A stretch of 14,725 nucleotides of DNA from JBBEDS01 sp040881175 (lineage in GTDB: Bacteria > Patescibacteriota > Minisyncoccia > 2-02-FULL-40-12 > IGHO2-01-FULL-4-A): NCBI GenBank assembly GCA_040881175.1, contig JBBEDS010000021.1, forward strand, positions 1 to 14,725, in the 5' to 3' direction. Both the position numbers and the translations under genes were made by a program. Of this stretch, positions 12,545 through 14,725 are shown piece after piece. Position 1 is the first letter of the stretch; every line of letters begins with the position of its first letter. The notes under the pieces were generated by a model. It was given only the letters and a program-made list of their open reading frames with translations, had not been told where the DNA came from and made no database searches.

Positions 12545-12568
12545 AAGAGCTCCTGTAGATGGTATAAT
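12539..12568 (+). promoter_or_regulatory. Extended -10 promoter of the PlsY fusion gene
   Basis: A TGG extension and a perfect TATAAT (12563-12568) lie 7 nt before the ATG. A weak -35, CTGCAA (12539-12544), stands 18 nt upstream. The extended -10 makes this a convincing promoter and implies a leaderless mRNA. Confidence 0.65.
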
Positions 12569-12575
12569 TCAAAAG

Positions 12576-13574
12576 ATGAATTTCACAATATTGCTGATAC
12601 TGGGATACCTAATCGGTTCAGTCTCTCCTGGGTACTTCTTTGGTAGGTTAGTGAGAAAGATAGATATTCGTGATTTCGGCAATCACAATACTGGATCTAC
12701 TAATACTTACAAAATCGTAGGACCGATTTACGGCATTCTAGCGGGTGTCTTGGACTTTATTAAAGCACCCGTCGCCTACTACCTGGGCACTCTAATTGTT
12801 AATCCGGATTTAGCCATCCTCGTCGGTTTAGCTGCAGTAGTAGGCCACATTTTCCCGTTATATCTCAAATTCCGAGGCGGACGAGGAGTTGCTTCTCTTT
12901 TCGGTCTCAATGTTGCCGTCCTCTTGTTCACTCAATCTCTGTTCGCTCTTTTCCTTCTTGCTGGAACTATAGTCTACGCGGTTAAAATATCTCACAGTAT
13001 TGAACTCGAAGCACCCCTGAGAAAAATATTAAAACTCGCAGCCCTCTTTTTCCCTCTGGGTTTGTTTTGGCTACCTTCTCCAATAATCTTTCGCTCACTG
13101 CTATTCCTTTTTCTGGCGCTGTTTGTATTTGATATTCTTCGCTTTTTTATTCCGCAGTTAAATAGGACATACCTGGGACTCAAGAAAGCGGCAAAAGAAA
13201 AAGAGACCAGTCGTCTCTCGGGCTATACTATATTCCTCGGCAGTGCTTTCGCCGCTCTGCTGATATTTCCTGAGCATATCGCCATACCCTCGCTTGTCTT
13301 CTTTATACTCGGCGACACCCTTGCCCCAATCGGCCAGAAATTTATCCCTATTCCGCTGCTGAGAGATAAGACTGTGGGCGGCCTCTTGATAATCTTCCTA
13401 ATTTCCATTGCTGCCGGGGTATTCCTTAAATCACTTACGCCGATATTCTTACCGATGAACAGGGTACTCCTGGGAGCACTTTTTATCGCAGTCCTAGATC
13501 AGTTCTCTTTCATAATCGACGACAATCTGCTCTTACCTTTAGGCACGGCTACTTTTCTTACTTTACTTACCTGA
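12576..13574 (+). CDS. plsY: PlsY acyltransferase fused to a dolichol/phytol-kinase-like domain
   Basis: 332 aa, all membrane. Residues 1-135 are PlsY, which acylates glycerol-3-phosphate from acyl phosphate to start phospholipid synthesis: GSVSPGYFFGR (motif 1), FGNHNTGSTN (motif 2) and GHIFPLYLKFRGGRGVA (motif 3) are all present. PlsY alone is about 200 aa; here the sequence continues into a second domain (about 145-332) that resembles CTP-dependent polyprenol kinases (Sec59/VTE5 type): LRKILKLAALFFPLG, SRLSGYTIFLGSAF, ILGDTLAPIGQKF and DKTVGGLL, the last two standing for the GDxxA and KTxEG motifs. The usual His of RKxxH and Glu of KTxEG are absent, so activity is uncertain. It ends in TGA, overlapping the convergent gene by 12 nt. 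Confidence 0.88.
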   Translation: MNFTILLILGYLIGSVSPGYFFGRLVRKIDIRDFGNHNTGSTNTYKIVGPIYGILAGVLDFIKAPVAYYLGTLIVNPDLAILVGLAAVVGHIFPLYLKFRGGRGVASLFGLNVAVLLFTQSLFALFLLAGTIVYAVKISHSIELEAPLRKILKLAALFFPLGLFWLPSPIIFRSLLFLFLALFVFDILRFFIPQLNRTYLGLKKAAKEKETSRLSGYTIFLGSAFAALLIFPEHIAIPSLVFFILGDTLAPIGQKFIPIPLLRDKTVGGLLIIFLISIAAGVFLKSLTPIFLPMNRVLLGALFIAVLDQFSFIIDDNLLLPLGTATFLTLLT

Positions 13575-14198
13575 GTTCTTCTCCCAATGAGTTAGTTTAC
13601 CGGCTTCTCTTTCTATCGGATCAGCATAGCGCAAACCAGACAACATACTTTTGGTCAGTATCTTGTGATGCCGCGAGTCGTGCAATTCCTCGGCAATATG
13701 CCAGAGGTCATCCTCCGAGGTAAGCCAGGCATCTTTGTCGAAACGTGAAAGATTAAATGGTTCTGAGTATCCCCTCATAGTTTTCTCTCCGTCGTTCACA
13801 AAATATTCGTGGAAATATGACATCGCCAATTCCCGTACATTACGGTATACCGGCTCGCGGTATCTCAACACCGCGTGATTTGTTTTACTAATAGCTCCCC
13901 AGAGACCATTCTTTTTGAAAAGAGCAACGACGTGATCCTCATCATAACTTGCAGTGATTAGATCCAATAGAATCGGCTTCTTGCCGTGGAACCGCAAAAC
14001 AGCGGCGGCAAAAATGGCACCCTCTATGCAATGGGCTTTCCTCTCACGCAGTACACAGCGAGGCGACATCAAGGTATCGCCTTTTTCTTCAAAATTGATC
14101 GGTAACTTCTCCAGAAAATCCTGAATTTTTTTAGGAGTATTTAACTTTCTAAAAATATTAATCTCTTTTTTATTTAAATCTTTGAATGCTTTGATCAT
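13563..14198 (-). CDS. Transglutaminase-like cysteine protein
   Basis: 211 aa, no signal peptide or membrane helix. The core at about 44-130 looks like a transglutaminase/papain-like fold: Cys57 in AHCIEGAIFAAAVLR begins a helix, His89 sits in DEDHVVALF, and GLWGAISKTNH supplies a possible Asn/Asp third residue. Conserved-looking REPVYRNVRELAMSYFHEYF and LWHIAEELHDSRHH follow. Substrate and reaction are unknown; such cytoplasmic proteins occur as conserved hypotheticals in bacteria. A promoter lies 6 nt before the ATG and there is no SD, fitting a leaderless single-gene unit. Its 3' end runs 12 nt into the convergent PlsY gene, with no terminator visible between them. Confidence 0.75.
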   Translation of the reverse strand: MIKAFKDLNKKEINIFRKLNTPKKIQDFLEKLPINFEEKGDTLMSPRCVLRERKAHCIEGAIFAAAVLRFHGKKPILLDLITASYDEDHVVALFKKNGLWGAISKTNHAVLRYREPVYRNVRELAMSYFHEYFVNDGEKTMRGYSEPFNLSRFDKDAWLTSEDDLWHIAEELHDSRHHKILTKSMLSGLRYADPIEREAGKLTHWEKNSGK

Positions 14199-14204
14199 AA
14201 GTTA

Positions 14205-14233
14205 ATAATATGACTTATTACGTAAGGAATCAA
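14205..14233 (-). promoter_or_regulatory. Promoter of the transglutaminase-like gene
   Basis: On the minus strand TTGATT (14233-14228), a 17-nt spacer and TATTAT (14210-14205), followed by the ATG after 6 nt. The -35 overlaps the T run of the upstream threonine aldolase terminator. Confidence 0.6.
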
Positions 14234-14253
14234 AAAAGCCGGATTTCCGGCTT
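14232..14253 (-). terminator. Terminator of the threonine aldolase gene
   Basis: A 7-bp stem AAGCCGG (14236-14242) and CCGGCTT (14247-14253) has a 4-nt loop and is followed on the minus strand by TTTTTT. The stem overlaps the stop codon of the aldolase gene. Confidence 0.85.
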
Positions 14254-14725
14254 AACAAAGGGCAACTGAGGCAATTGCCTGCTTTAACCAATCAACAAGT
14301 TCTTCTATGTCCTCGGGGCTTGTATCGAAAGACGACATCAGGCGTACGACATTGTCAGTATTACCCCAGACATAACAGGGAAAGCATTCCTGCAGTTGGA
14401 TGACCACATCAGGGGGCATTTGAACAAAAACGGCATTGGACTGAACTCTCTGCACGATTTTGACTTCGCTCATTCTTCTCAAAACGGTGGCAAGAATGTC
14501 CGCCATTTCATTCGCATGCTTCGCATTTTCGTACCAGAGATCATTCTCGAAAAGACCGAGAAATTGGGCAGCAATGAAACGCATCTTAGAAGGCAGCTGC
14601 ATCCCCTGTTTGGCAATGGCGCTAAATCTTCCGGAAGCCCCAGTCAGTCTGTGGTGGAAAATTACCGCTTCGCCAAACATCATGCCGTTCTTGGTGCCAC
14701 CAAATGACAGCACGTCAATGTGCTC
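14252..14725 (-). CDS. Low-specificity threonine aldolase, C-terminal part
   Basis: About 157 codons are visible; the frame is open to the window edge (…EHIDVLSFGG), so the 5' part lies beyond it. DVLSFGGTKNG carries the lysine that binds pyridoxal phosphate in the threonine aldolase/beta-eliminating lyase family; GEAVIFH and SKMRFIAAQFLGLF follow as in LtaE-type enzymes, and the C-terminal small domain (AVFVQMPPDVVIQLQE; VRLMSSFDTSPEDIEELV) is complete. The reaction is cleavage of L-threonine or allo-threonine to glycine and acetaldehyde, with some serine/glycine interconversion. A tyrosine phenol-lyase-like relative cannot be excluded from this fragment. Its terminator abuts the promoter of the next gene on the same strand, so they are separate units. 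Confidence 0.88.
   Translation of the reverse strand, partial: EHIDVLSFGGTKNGMMFGEAVIFHHRLTGASGRFSAIAKQGMQLPSKMRFIAAQFLGLFENDLWYENAKHANEMADILATVLRRMSEVKIVQRVQSNAVFVQMPPDVVIQLQECFPCYVWGNTDNVVRLMSSFDTSPEDIEELVDWLKQAIASVALC

Overview
The window looks like chromosomal DNA of a Patescibacteria/CPR-type bacterium. The evidence is minimal-length core proteins (EF-Ts of 150 aa, RF1 of 294 aa with a shortened N-terminal domain), a phosphoketolase-acetate kinase pair as the only visible energy module, very compact spacing, group I introns being known in CPR tRNAs, and proteins typical of small-genome lineages (BCAM0308/NMD3-like zinc ribbon, short LysM-like membrane protein). The exact class cannot be read from this window. 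UGA appears to be a stop (end of the PlsY fusion), so the code looks standard. No tRNA encodes its 3' CCA.

Layout. 1-50 (minus): 5' end of a lysine-rich protein, perhaps secE. 51-1625: two genes with clear Shine-Dalgarno (SD) sites, an unrecognised 202-aa protein (minus) and a HIT-family hydrolase (plus), which seem inserted between tRNA-Trp and the putative secE. 1627-3032 (minus): tRNA-Thr(UGU), tRNA-Tyr(GUA), a large hairpin, a LAGLIDADG-type endonuclease, tRNA-Thr(GGU) split by a 188-nt group I intron, bL33 and tRNA-Trp(CCA). 3023-4836 (minus): rpsB, tsf and a TPR membrane protein. 4928-6593 (plus): bL31, RF1 and a LysM-like membrane protein, divergent from rpsB. 6621-7601 (minus): bL25 and a small helical protein. 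7720-8253 (plus): zinc-ribbon protein. 8304-8415 (plus): a structured RNA candidate with its own promoter and a strong 3' hairpin. 8417-12511 (minus): five-TM membrane protein, phosphoketolase and acetate kinase. 12576-13574 (plus): PlsY fused to a dolichol/phytol-kinase-like domain. 13563-14198 (minus): transglutaminase-like protein. 14252-14725 (minus): 3' part of a threonine aldolase.

How it works together. Most genes serve translation (uS2, EF-Ts, bL31, bL33, bL25, RF1, tRNAs). The phosphoketolase makes acetyl phosphate from sugar phosphates and acetate kinase turns it into ATP plus acetate. PlsY acylates glycerol-3-phosphate for membrane lipid.

Most notable observations: (1) an intron-split tRNA-Thr with a free-standing homing-type endonuclease next to it; (2) an unidentified about 110-nt RNA with a near-consensus promoter; (3) seven genes whose -10 box lies only 6-10 nt before the ATG, suggesting leaderless mRNAs; (4) the PlsY-kinase fusion.
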